Origin: Saxidomus purpurata | Lineage: Eukaryota; Mollusca; Bivalvia; Venerida; Veneridae | Direction of reading: 5' to 3' | DNA: 64,000 nt | NCBI GenBank assembly: GCA_022818135.1 | Contig: JAFMSR010000015.1 | Span: forward strand, 1,923,059-1,987,058 | Part shown: one piece after another, positions 35,961 to 45,862 of the stretch | Numbering within the stretch: position 1 is the first letter of the stretch | Layout of the letters: the number at the start of each line of letters is the position of its first letter | Notes under the pieces: generated by a model | Databases searched by the model: none | What the model saw: the letters and a program-made list of their open reading frames with translations, nothing else | What the model was told of the DNA's origin: nothing | Position numbers and translations under genes: made by a program

Positions 35961-36166
35961 AAATGTGAAATCCCAAAGTGATCGTATAACGTGTAATCCG
36001 TTTATCATGTAGTGTGTAGCATGCGCTTCGTACATCGTGTATATCGTGTATCGTTCTGAATCGCTCATCGTGTATTTACCGAACGTGTAACGTGCGTGTA
36101 TCGTGCGTACATCGTGCGTGTATCGTGCACTCCGTGTGACAACTGTTACGTTCCGACTACTGTAAT

Positions 36167-36865
36167 AATAAAAACAGAATGTTTATGGGTTGTATGTAAG
36201 TAAAGTTTTTCTAATAATTTGACGATCTATCTAATTTCGTATCTAAAATGCTTTTAAAAGCGCACTTCCAGAATATGCCTGATTCATGTACAAAGCAGCG
36301 CGAATATACCATATCGGCTGTGAAAAGCAGAAGTTTTGCACAGAAAGCTTGATGTGCATGTCCCTATTAAAGATAGAACACGTCAATGGTAAGAATTTGT
36401 GGTAACAATTGACAATATGTTTCGATTCCGGCAAAATAAGTATCTGGATGTTTGCAATTCTCCGTCGGCGATTCAAGTAAGAAAAAAAATGATTGATCAA
36501 TATTTCAGAATCCTCGAGTAATACTGGTCAGGCAGTTTTATGCCAGATTTGTATTTAATCCAGTAAGTATTTGAATTTGTCCAGTATCGTTTGATAAAAA
36601 TATTTGTCTTCATGATTTCTGCGCCGCTCCTTTGATGTTCAGCACGGCGAGTCTTGCTTTGAAAAAAAGCAGATCACTTCCAACCTCTATATTTCACGGG
36701 GAAATACACAAACTACAACCTGATAATTTAATGATTTACAAAATTTCTTCCTAAAACATGTCATGATCAAATAATCTACGTAAATACATAGCTTGTAAGA
36801 TATTACTTTTTTCTCGGGTATTCCGGTATTTCTGTAGTATTCCGGTATTTCGGTTAATCCTGTGA
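36167..36865. other. Intronic sequence, no gene seen
   Basis: Unassigned. A repeated TATTCCGGTATTTC word at about 36817-36852 is the only structure noted. Confidence 0.35.
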
Positions 36866-37750
36866 CCGCTTTAGGGGCATTTGCCAGTTATGAGGAACAG
36901 CTCTTGTTCGCAATTAAAAATACCCTTCCCGATTTCCTTTTTACTCAGCCAAAAATGATGGCCTTGTCTGTCCGTTTTAATGTGTGCTCAAGGTGAGTTT
37001 TTGTGGTCGCCTGATGTCCGCTGTCTGTCGTCAGTCCACACTTAACCTTGTGTATGCAATAGAGACTGCATTTTTTCACTTTATGAATCTTTATGAAACT
37101 TGGTCAGAATGACTGCCTTGATGAATTCTAGGATGAGTTTGGATAAAGGTTATCTGGGGTCAAAAACTAGGTCACATGGTCAAATCATAGAAAACCCTTG
37201 TGTATGCAAGAGAGGTTCCATTTTTCATTGAATCTTCATGAAACTTGGTCAGAATGATCATTTTGATCAAGATCAACTTTGAATATGGATCATCTGGGTG
37301 AAAAACTAGGTCATGGGGTCAAACATTAGGAAAACCACCTTGTGTACACAATATAAGTTGCATTCTTTATTTGATCTTCAGGAAACTTGGTCAGTATGAA
37401 TATCTTAATGAAATTTAGGTTGTGGTTGAACATGGGTCGTCTGAGGTAAAAAACTAGGTCACCCAGTTACAAATCTTGTGTATGCCATACAGGTGAGAAA
37501 CCAATCATCATGAAAATTTGTCAGAATGTTTGTGTGGATCACCTGGGATTAAAAACTAGGTCACCAGGTCATTTCCGAGGAAAACCTTGTTGGTACTCTA
37601 GAAGTCACATTTTATAGCCAATCATCATGTAAATTGGTCAGAAGGTTTGACTTGTCAATGTCAAATAGAATATTTCTGTTTATGATATATAGTTTAGAGT
37701 TGAAGTTTGGTCACATGTGGTCATAAGTAGGTCTCAGGTGAATGACTTCA
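36866..37750 (+). mobile_element. HINE-like fragments: a 3' end, then tandem units
   Basis: 36866-36907 resembles the 3' end of the ATGCCCCC family (GGGGCATTTGCCAGTTATGA, then AACAGCTCTTG and TT). From about 36950, units with AAAACTAGGTCAC, CTTGTGTATGCAA and GAAACTTGGTCAGAATGA repeat about five times, related to the 26567-27150 family. Both are partial. Confidence 0.68.
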
Positions 37751-37949
37751 CATATTTAGTACTTCAGTGTTTGATTTTGCTTACATTGTTATCCTGATGA
37801 AGGTCTGAAAGGACCAAAACCAGTAGATATTAAAACATAGTCAACTCCACCCCATTCCTTTGAATTCACTTTTTAGTTGTTGAAAATGAAGATTAGATAG
37901 CAACTTTAAAAGAAAGATTTTATAGGGTAAGCATTAATTTTATTTTCAG

Positions 37950-38012
37950 GTCAGACTCTGAAGATTCTGATGACAGCGAGTCTCGATACAAAAGGCAGAG
38001 ACAGCGTGACAG
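37950..38012 (+). CDS. RS/KR-rich protein, exon 2
   Basis: Sixty-three bases between a TTTATTTTCAG acceptor and a GTTAGT donor, phase 2 on both sides. It reads SDSEDSDDSESRYKRQRQRD with a split Arg codon on each side. The acidic-serine then arginine pattern is typical of casein-kinase-type sites in RS proteins. It joins in phase with exon 1 upstream and exon 3 downstream. Confidence 0.78.
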
Positions 38013-38477
38013 GTTAGTTCACGCAGTTTATTTATCATACATGTTTGAGCAGTGACAAATCTTAAATAGTTTTCTATTTAGTTTTAGATTATTATATACG
38101 CTGAGCAGGTATTACTTACATCTTACCCTGCCAAATTTTAAAAGAATTTTGACACTTCCATCAAATATTCAAAGGGGTGCTTGGTGAACATTTGCTGACT
38201 GAATAGTGAACAGTTAGGCATATCATGATATGTCTGCATGGATGTACACTGGTCAAATAGAAAAGCAGAAATACTTGCCATCAACATGATCAATAGGTCA
38301 ATTTTAAGAGCAGTATCTGTAAATTTTGAGTTTATACACACTCCTTTTATCAGGCCCCGTGCTTATAAAAACATTTATTGTGCTCAACTGGGGACAGTTT
38401 TACATGTTTTGAAGTGATAGAGACTTCATTGGAAATTGAAATTTAGTATAAAGTGTCTCTGAAATTTTTCTCTCCAG

Positions 38478-38546
38478 GACGGATTCATCAGCTGATTCTG
38501 ATGAGAGTACACCCAGACATAAAGAATCATACAGAAAGAAACACAG
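38478..38546 (+). CDS. RS/KR-rich protein, exon 3
   Basis: Sixty-nine bases between a TTCTCTCCAG acceptor and a GTACAT donor, again phase 2. It reads TDSSADSDESTPRHKESYRK followed by KH, with split Arg codons at both ends. Same composition as exon 2. The intron after it carries the SINE at 38783-39030. Confidence 0.78.
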
Positions 38547-38782
38547 GTACATGTATATACTTCAGATTTCATTTTAACCCTTATCCTGCTTCAGTTCTAT
38601 AACAGATTTTCTAGTTTTCATTCTGAACAGTACCATTTATTATGCAATGGGTTGCTTTGAAATTAACTGACTGAATAGCAAACAATGAAGTGCATAACCA
38701 TAACTGGTTGCATAGACAGACTAACGGTCAAGGTTTATGATAAACTTGCTCACTACTGCTGTATTGAAAAGTCCATGAGAAT

Positions 38783-39030
38783 TGGCTCCATGGTTGAGTG
38801 GTTTAGAGGCGCAGACTTTAAATTGCCTTAACCTCTCATTGATTGAGGGTCATGGGTTCAAGCCCCGGAACCGATCATGTCTCTTTAAGTGAGAAATTTT
38901 GCAGTTCCTTGCCGATGATAAGTGGTCTGGTACTGGTTTGTAGGAGCGATGGTTAGGTTAACTGTCCTCCTGAAAAATGACTGACATACTGTTATGACGG
39001 GCGTCAAGTCTGGAGAAACAAACATAAATC
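38783..39030 (+). mobile_element. tRNA-derived SINE in intron 3
   Basis: The head is tRNA-Leu/Ser-like: GGTTGAGTGGTTTAGAGGCG (A box), then a long variable-arm-like stretch and GGGTTCAAGCCCC (B box). The body and tail run through GGTCTGGTACTGG to ATGACGGGCGTCAAGTCTGG and AGAAACAAACATAAAT. This tail resembles the conserved 3' domain of metazoan SINE families reported from molluscs. The family name is inference. Confidence 0.75.
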
Positions 39031-39591
39031 CGGGAGCACTGGTAAGATTTACCCTGTAACAGATTACCTTTGCTAAATTGAAATTATTATGAATATGCCT
39101 AAAACTGAGCTAGCCATGTGAAGACCCATCTCAGGCAGTTGACTTGGCATCGCTAAACTGTGCACTGATTGAGAGTCCTCTTTCAGTGCATATTTTTATA
39201 CTCGAGGCCTTAAGAAAAAATTTCTGTTTCCTGTAACATGCTGAAAATAAGATCGGTTGGTAGGTACATGTAGCGAAGTTTTTAAAAAAAAAATTATTTA
39301 AATGTGAACTTGTAATTTGATAGGTACCCATAACAGTATTCAGCTATTACTAGGTCAATCAATTTGATGCAACATTCATGAAAGAAATCAATAAAAAAGG
39401 GTTTTTGAACACATTGACAACACCAAATTCAATGAAACTTGCAAAAAATTTTCAAGGTCATAAAAGACATTGTGTTGGGGGGTAAAAAAAGGAGGGTCGT
39501 TTTTTTTAGGCCTTACAATTCAGGTTTCTGTATTATTATTATATAATAACTCACCTTCTTGAAATAAAAATGTTTTTACTTGTGCCAATAG

Positions 39592-39804
39592 AAGTCCATC
39601 AGAATCAAGGGAAAGAAAGAGAAAAAAAGAAAAGAAGAGGAAGAAGAACAGATCAAGGTCAAGGTCACCTGTGGAAAGAAAGAAGAAAAGGCGGGCAAGT
39701 TCTGATGACTCATCTAATACTGATGGCAGTAGAGACAGAGGAAGAATGTCAAGGTCATCACGACCTAGTCAGGAGGATATGGATAGAATGCGAGATGAAA
39801 TGAG
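39592..39804 (+). CDS. RS/KR-rich protein, exon 4
   Basis: The acceptor TGTGCCAATAG is followed by 71 codons' worth of sequence ending ATGAG|GTTTGA, phase 2. It reads SPSESRERKRKKEKKRKKNR, then SRSRSPVERKKKRRASSDDS, SNTDGSRDRGRMSRSSRPSQ and EDMDRMRDEM. It has an RSRSRSP core and Lys/Arg blocks that would act as nuclear localisation signals. The charged helical end (EDMDRMRDEMR) is likely the start of a conserved C-terminal domain whose exons were not found with confidence. Pre-mRNA splicing is the probable role, by composition only. Confidence 0.82.
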
Positions 39805-40141
39805 GTTTGACATTTTCATCTTAAGATCCTTTTCAAGATTTCATTTTTGAAATTTGTTTATTTCATTGAATTGGTGGTCTGCTATAACTGGTATATGTAT
39901 AGTTTTGACTATGGTCACTACCTAACAAATAAGAAAATATTTCATTGAATATCCTTCTTTCTACATGTTTTGAATACATATATCAGACGTCACAAGTGTT
40001 TTACTTCTAACACTAACTGGTAGAGGTTTTTTTTACAGATTTGTGAACAGATCAGATACAAATTGTTGTTGTTTTTTAAATCCTTTGAGAGTTCTCACTT
40101 TGATAGAACCAGATTGTAATAATTTCTAAATACGTCTGTAT
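39805..40141 (+). other. Intron after exon 4
   Basis: No exon supported. A strong T-rich acceptor-like site at about 40030-40039 is followed by no convincing coding sequence or donor. Confidence 0.4.
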
Positions 40142-40148
40142 ACATTAA

Positions 40149-40486
40149 AGGTCCAATACTAAGGAAAGAGAAATTCAAATATACTTTAAAAAGCACAGAA
40201 GTAAGTTATTTTTAATAAAAAAATGAAAGTTGGTATGTAGAAATTCTAAATAAATCACAGTACATGTACAATTATTTTTCTATGCATTATGAAGAAAGTT
40301 AAAAAGACCTGGGTAGTTATTTTGTCAAATCACTGAGATTTCAACATCATACACATACTTTTCTTCGTGTTCCAAACACTTTCTGTAAATTTTAACCTGC
40401 CAATCTTCATTATTTAGTGTCTTGCATAAGGTAGTGTACTTGCCATTGAAATAACTGTCACTTAATTTTCGCTTAGTAGTGGACCT
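40149..40486. mobile_element. TTAA-flanked MITE, 338 bp, copy 1
   Basis: Inverted ends AGGTCCAATACTAAGG and GCTTAGTAGTGGACCT, flanked by TTAA on both sides (40145-40148 and 40487-40490). A second, inverted copy lies at 25144-26171 with a nested element. TTAA duplication fits piggyBac or Kolobok types; no transposase is present. It ends 13 bp before the next hAT element. Confidence 0.85.
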
Positions 40487-40974
40487 TTAACATTTAAATC
40501 AGGGCTGCGGAATTCCTACGTCCGACTTGTCCGACACGGGTTTTTTTGCCGGCGGACAAGTGGGTTTTTCTGCCCAACTTGTCCGTGGACAAGTCAAAAT
40601 TCGAGAAAAATGAAGTGAATAATGTAAGACAGTACCAAGTAATCCTGCCGGGAACCGCCCGATTGTTTGCAGTTTTGTGAAAACCAACATTTAAACACCT
40701 GTAAAGGCGACCTGTTGAATCAGGATCCATTGAATTACAAAGATCGAATCGGACGTATTTTCGTTGAGAATCGCAGCTACTGTATACTATCACAGCGTTA
40801 TTCGACGTAGTCGTATACTTTTGATTTGAACTTCCGTTGGTATGGACGCGTTGCTAACCAACTTCGTTATAATGTGACCAATCAGAATCTGCAAATTATT
40901 GGCTAGCGTTTCGGTACCGGAATAAGCAGTGTACTGCCCGGGAGCCTTCTGAAACACAAAATGTGTATATTTTT

Positions 40975-42505
40975 AGCTCGACTATTCGAAGAATAAGGAG
41001 ACTATTGCACTCGCCCCAGCGTCGGCGTCGGCGTCTGCGTTGGTTAAAGTTTTTCATAAAGTCAAATATCTTGAATACTATCAAAGGTATTGACTTGAAA
41101 CTCAAACTAAATGTTTACCATCAACATCTTCACCTGAGGAAACAATCCCCATAACTCTGTTTTGATTTTTGACAGATTTATGCCCCTTTTTAACTTAGAA
41201 ATTTTGGTTAAAGTTTTTTATAAATTCAAATATCTTGAATACTATCAAAGGTATTGACTTGAAACTCAAAGTATGTGTCTACCATCAACATCTTCACCTG
41301 AGGAAACAATCCCCGTAACTCTGTTTTGATTTTTGACAGATTTATGCCCCTTTTTAACTTAGAATTTTTGGTTAAAGTTTTTTATAAATTCAAATATCTT
41401 GAAAACTATCAAAGGTATTGACTTGAAACTCAAAGTATGTGTCTACCATCAACATCTTCACCTGAGAAAACAATCCCCATAACTCTGTTTTGATTTTTGA
41501 CAGATTTATGCCCCTTTTTAACTTAGAATTTTTGGTTAAAGTTTTTTTTAAATTCAAATATCTTGAATACTATCAAAGGTATTGACTTGAAACTCAAAGT
41601 ATGTGTCTACCATCAACATATACACCTGAGGAAACAATTCCCATAACTTTGTTTTGATTTTTGACAGATTTATGCCCCTTTTTAACTTAGAAGTTTTGGT
41701 ATTTTTTTTTTGTAAATTCAAATATCTTGAATACTATATAAGGTATTGACTTGAAACTCAAAGTATGTGTCTACCATCAACATTATACACCTGAGGAAAC
41801 AATTCCCATAACTCTGTTTTGATTTTTGACAGATTTATGCCCCTTTTTAACTTAGAAGTTTTGGTAATTTTTTTTGTAAATTCAAATATCTTGAATACTA
41901 TATAAGGTATTGACTTGAAACTCAAAATATATGTTTACCATCAACATCTACACCTGAGGAAACAATCCCCATAACTCTGTTTTGATTTTTGATAGATTTG
42001 TGTCCCTTTTTAACTTGAATGTTTTGTTAAAGATAGAATACTATCGAACGTATTTACTGTCAACATCTTCACCAATGTTTTTGATTTTTGACATATTTAT
42101 GCCCTTTTTAACTTAGAATTTTGTCACAGTTTTTCCAGACTAAAATGGAAATACTCAAAATGGCTTTCTTTTGAAATGTCATAGAATAATTATGCAGCAT
42201 GAAGCGGTCATGCTTTTTTAATTCTATACATATCAATTTTGAAAATTTACAAAATTATTCATGATCAAATATACAAGGTCATGTATTTCTTTGAAATTAT
42301 CCCCCCATCCTCCCTCCAGTTGGCTTGCAGAATCCAGAGTAAGGCCTTGAATGCAATGTACATTTACAAAGGTCTTTGAACAAGTTTCATATCTTTGACC
42401 TTAATTCTTATAGACAATTACACAATACTCCTGTTCTTAGACAAAAACCCCATTTTACCAACAAGCTTTCGAATAGTCGAGCGTGCTGTCATGTGACAGC
42501 TCTTG
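40975..42505 (+). mobile_element. HINE-like element, AGCTCGACTATTCGAAG family, full length
   Basis: Starts AGCTCGACTATTCGAAGAAT, then GGCGTCGGCGTCTGCG, then about six tandem units near 160-180 bp with TTCAAATATCTTGAATACTA, TATTGACTTGAAACTCAAA, CACCTGAGGAAACAAT and TTTATGCCCCTTTTTAACTT. It ends TTCGAATAGTCGAG, a perfect small hairpin (CTGTCATGTGACAG) and CTCTTG before TTTT. Its first and last parts contain the inverted pair CTCGACTATTCGAA/TTCGAATAGTCGAG. Confidence 0.88.
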
Positions 42506-43780
42506 TTTTATATTATAGTTATTTATAATAAATCATGTTGCAAAAAAAGAAAAAACAGAACACGTTATGTCAAGGTTTCTGGACAGTACGAAGATCAACT
42601 TTTGTATTCAACGAGGTGTTGTCCGGGGCCGGACATCTAGCGTCATTGATTATTGGCTAGCGTTTCGGTACCGGAATAAGCAGTGTACTGCCCGGGAGCC
42701 TTCTGAAACACAAAATGTGTTTATTACGTCACCTACGTCGACCATCTTTTTTTTTTAAAGATATTACTTGTTTTTTTATTGTTTCAAAAAGAATTGAGTT
42801 ATTTCTTATCAGAACCGAAACTATTTATCACTTTTATGTTGACTTACAATATTGATTTCCATTTAAAGTAAGCAGTAATTGGTCCCTTAGCATTTGTCAC
42901 CAGCGGTAGGTGTGAAAAATACGGCCTGTCGTAAAGGATGACGCAAAACTGTTTGCAAATCCAAGCTATGTGACACCACTGACTGAGTAATGTTTGTCAA
43001 TTTGTGAATGCAAACAAATATTTATCAATTAACATTAAAAAAAGTTCTAACTGTTCTTTATTAAAACAAAACGCGGCGTTCCAGCGTGTCCGTGTTTTTG
43101 TCATTTATTGTTTCAGCAACTGTCAAAGTCAACGTTTTTCCAGTAATATTTATTTTAATGAATAACATTTGCCGAATAAATTATTTTAACTGCAACCTCC
43201 TCAATCATAAAAGATAAAGCTGCAGGTGTCACGAGATCAAAGAACAATCGCCGACGCTATATTGTACATGTGTGTTTTCTTTGATCTCCGAGAAGGACGT
43301 GGCATAAAAAAGACCGAGATATTTGACAGTTCGAGACATATAAAAGTAGCTCTAGACAATAGTCTGATAATTTTGGATTATAAAAATAATAGTTTGGAAT
43401 AAATAATGTTGAGTAAGTTTTATTTTTGGTGATAAAATATATTGAACACGCTTTACAAAATGTACGTCGGTCGCCAAATCTTTTTGAATTAATATGCATA
43501 CAACACAAGAATAATTGACGTGTGGACACATTTCTACTGAATATAATAAATCTGATTTTTTATTTCCCGTTAAACCCGTCAATTTACGTGTAAAACCACT
43601 CGGAGTGTCGCAAATATACTCCCGCGACGTGCCGTAATATTTCTCCATACTCCCAAGTCACTTCAGGCACTCCCAAGCTCACTCGGAAGTCACGCTATTT
43701 GTCTCCGAGTTTTGCAGAATCCTCTAGACATGTACTGATTAGCATATAAAATAAAAATCTTAACCTGGTCCTTGTTTGTT
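42506..43780. other. Interior of the 3.4-kb hAT element, no gene seen
   Basis: Includes the second copy of a 72-bp exact repeat (42649-42720, also at 40895-40966). Two overlapping minus-strand ORFs of 90-98 codons (43257-43648) have no recognisable domain and no transposase motif. Confidence 0.45.
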
Positions 43781-43939
43781 TCACATAATTTGGTTTTAAT
43801 GTTGAAATCTGGACAAGTGAATTTTGACCTCGGACAAGTGAATTTTTACATCTCACTCGTCCGCGGACAAGTGAAAAAATAAAGGATTTCCACACCCCTG
43901 ATTTAAATATTTAATAAATACATCATTTGATGCTTTTTT

Positions 43940-44618
43940 AGCTCACCTGGCTACGCCAGGGTGAGCTTTTCTGATCGATGATTGTCCGTCGTCCGTCAAC
44001 ATTTTGATTCAAATGACATCTCCTCTGAAACCGCTAGGCCAATGTTGATAAAAGTATGCAGGAATGTTCCTTGCATGAAGCTCTACCAAAATTGTTCAAA
44101 GAATTCCATTCCATGCAGAACTCTGGTTGCTATGGCAACAAATAGGAAAAACTTTAAAAATCTTCTTCTCTGAAACCACAAGGCCTAGAGCTTAGATATT
44201 TGGCATGTAGCATTGTCTAGTGGACCTCTACCAAGATTGTTCAAATTATGACCCCCGGGTCAAAATTGACCCCGCGCGGGTGGGCACTTAGTTTTTGCAT
44301 AGGCATATATAGGAAAAACTTTAAAAATCGTTTTCTCTGAAACCACAAGGCCTAGAGCTAAGATATTTGGCATGTAGCATTGTCTAGTGGACCTCTACCA
44401 AGATTGTTCAAATTATGACCCCCGGGTCAAAATTGACCCCGCGGGGTTGGTCACTTAGTTTTGCATAGGAATATACAGGAAAAACTTTAAAAATCTTTTT
44501 CTCTGAAACCACAAGGCCTAGAGCTTAGATATTAAACATGTAGCATTGGCTAGTGGACCTCTACCAAGATTGTTCAAATTATGAGCACCGGATCAAAATT
44601 GACCCCGCACGGGGGTCA
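43940..44618 (+). mobile_element. HINE-like repeat, AGCTCACCTGGC family, cut by gap
   Basis: Begins AGCTCACCTGGCTACGCCAG closing with GGTGAGCT (terminal hairpin), then GTCCGTCGTCCGTC, then tandem units near 180 bp with CTCTGAAACCACAAGGCCTA, GTGGACCTCTACCAAGATTG and GGGTCAAAATTGACCCCGC. The array runs into a block of N, so its true length is unknown. Confidence 0.8.
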
Positions 44619-45118
44619 NNNNNNNNNNNNNNNNNNNNNNNNNNNNNNNNNNNNNNNNNNNNNNNNNNNNNNNNNNNNNNNNNNNNNNNNNNNNNNNNNN
44701 NNNNNNNNNNNNNNNNNNNNNNNNNNNNNNNNNNNNNNNNNNNNNNNNNNNNNNNNNNNNNNNNNNNNNNNNNNNNNNNNNNNNNNNNNNNNNNNNNNNN
44801 NNNNNNNNNNNNNNNNNNNNNNNNNNNNNNNNNNNNNNNNNNNNNNNNNNNNNNNNNNNNNNNNNNNNNNNNNNNNNNNNNNNNNNNNNNNNNNNNNNNN
44901 NNNNNNNNNNNNNNNNNNNNNNNNNNNNNNNNNNNNNNNNNNNNNNNNNNNNNNNNNNNNNNNNNNNNNNNNNNNNNNNNNNNNNNNNNNNNNNNNNNNN
45001 NNNNNNNNNNNNNNNNNNNNNNNNNNNNNNNNNNNNNNNNNNNNNNNNNNNNNNNNNNNNNNNNNNNNNNNNNNNNNNNNNNNNNNNNNNNNNNNNNNNN
45101 NNNNNNNNNNNNNNNNNN
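44619..45118. other. Assembly gap of 500 N
   Basis: Exactly 500 undetermined bases. The round number suggests a fixed-size scaffold gap rather than a measured length. It lies in a tandem array, where assemblies tend to break. ORFs of X across it are not genes. Confidence 0.99.
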
Positions 45119-45862
45119 TCAAGTGCTTGCTTATTGCTTAAATGATGAAGCATTTGATGATGGTCAATGATGATGATCATTATCTATAAGAGTCCGCGTT
45201 GTCGTTCAAATATTTAGAAATAAGTTTTTGGTATTATGGTATTATGTTCGTTCTAAATTATAGTCAACTCACCATTACTGGATCGTTGTGAAAATATAGT
45301 TTATGTTTGGAGAAACAACGTGTGGTGCATCCTAAAACAGCTATCACTTTGTAGGATTTTCATTTCACAAAAATATACAGTACCTTTTTGGATTTATTTT
45401 GGAAATGCGCTGCTTATTTTTGAAGTTTAAATATACATTTACTTCCACATGTGTCAATAGCGGATCACGGGACAGTTTTTTAAGCGGGGTGGGGAGGGGA
45501 GGGGGGTGGGGGCAGGGGCAGGGGCGGTCTCTAAATGCGTTATACCTATCGCACTTTTCAAAAAAGTGTTTAAAATTTTTGTCAAGGACATGCCATGTTA
45601 TGGTATAGCCGCTGAAAAGATTTTGCTACAAATGAGAATCAGCTTTCTTCACGGTCACAGCAAGGTACTTTACTATCTGACCTGCCGATTACAAAACAAA
45701 GGATCGTCAGCTTTCCTCAATAATTAACTCACAACTGAAGTAAGTTCTAAGAAAATTATTATTTCAGTTTCGGTCAGCCTTTATGTGACTCTCGTGCCAT
45801 CGGTATTGATTTAGATGATTTAAAGTCACATTCATTGAACAATGCACGTGTACAATTATAAA
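45119..45862. other. No gene seen
   Basis: Contains a G-rich low-complexity run at about 45484-45530. No coding or element structure supported. Confidence 0.4.

Larger units (their letters stand above)
30595..36162. mobile_element. 5.6-kb element, perfect inverted ends, TA flanks
   Basis: CAGTAGTCGGAACGTAACAG at 30595 is mirrored exactly by CTGTTACGTTCCGACTACTG ending at 36162. The perfect pairing covers 30 bp when the flanks (ATTA/TAAT) are included, 30591-30620 with 36137-36166. Both sides have TA, as for Tc1/mariner-type insertion. Just inside each end is a block of CGTGCGT words: three at 30644-30680 and three at 36086-36122, plus many CGTGTAT words, in the same orientation at both ends. 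The interior holds LINE and tRNA-like remnants and no transposase that I can recognise. Confidence 0.75.
40500..43900. mobile_element. hAT element, 3.4 kb, 8-bp TSD, nested insertion
   Basis: Ends CAGGGCTGCGGAATTCC (40500) and GGATTTCCACACCCCTG (ending 43900) are imperfect inverted repeats, flanked by ATTTAAAT at 40492-40499 and 43901-43908. Several GGACAAGTG/CACTTGTCC words lie near both ends (about 40550-40600 and 43810-43875), probable transposase-binding sites. A HINE-like element sits inside at 40975-42505. No hAT transposase was recognised, so it is probably non-autonomous. Confidence 0.87.

Noticed and set aside
40027..40110. Extra exon of the RS gene after a strong T-rich acceptor
   Set aside because: The translation is not RS/KR-like and no donor follows in a sensible place.
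44553..45180. ORFs of 168-205 codons at 44.6-45.2 kb
   Set aside because: They are translations of N characters in the assembly gap.
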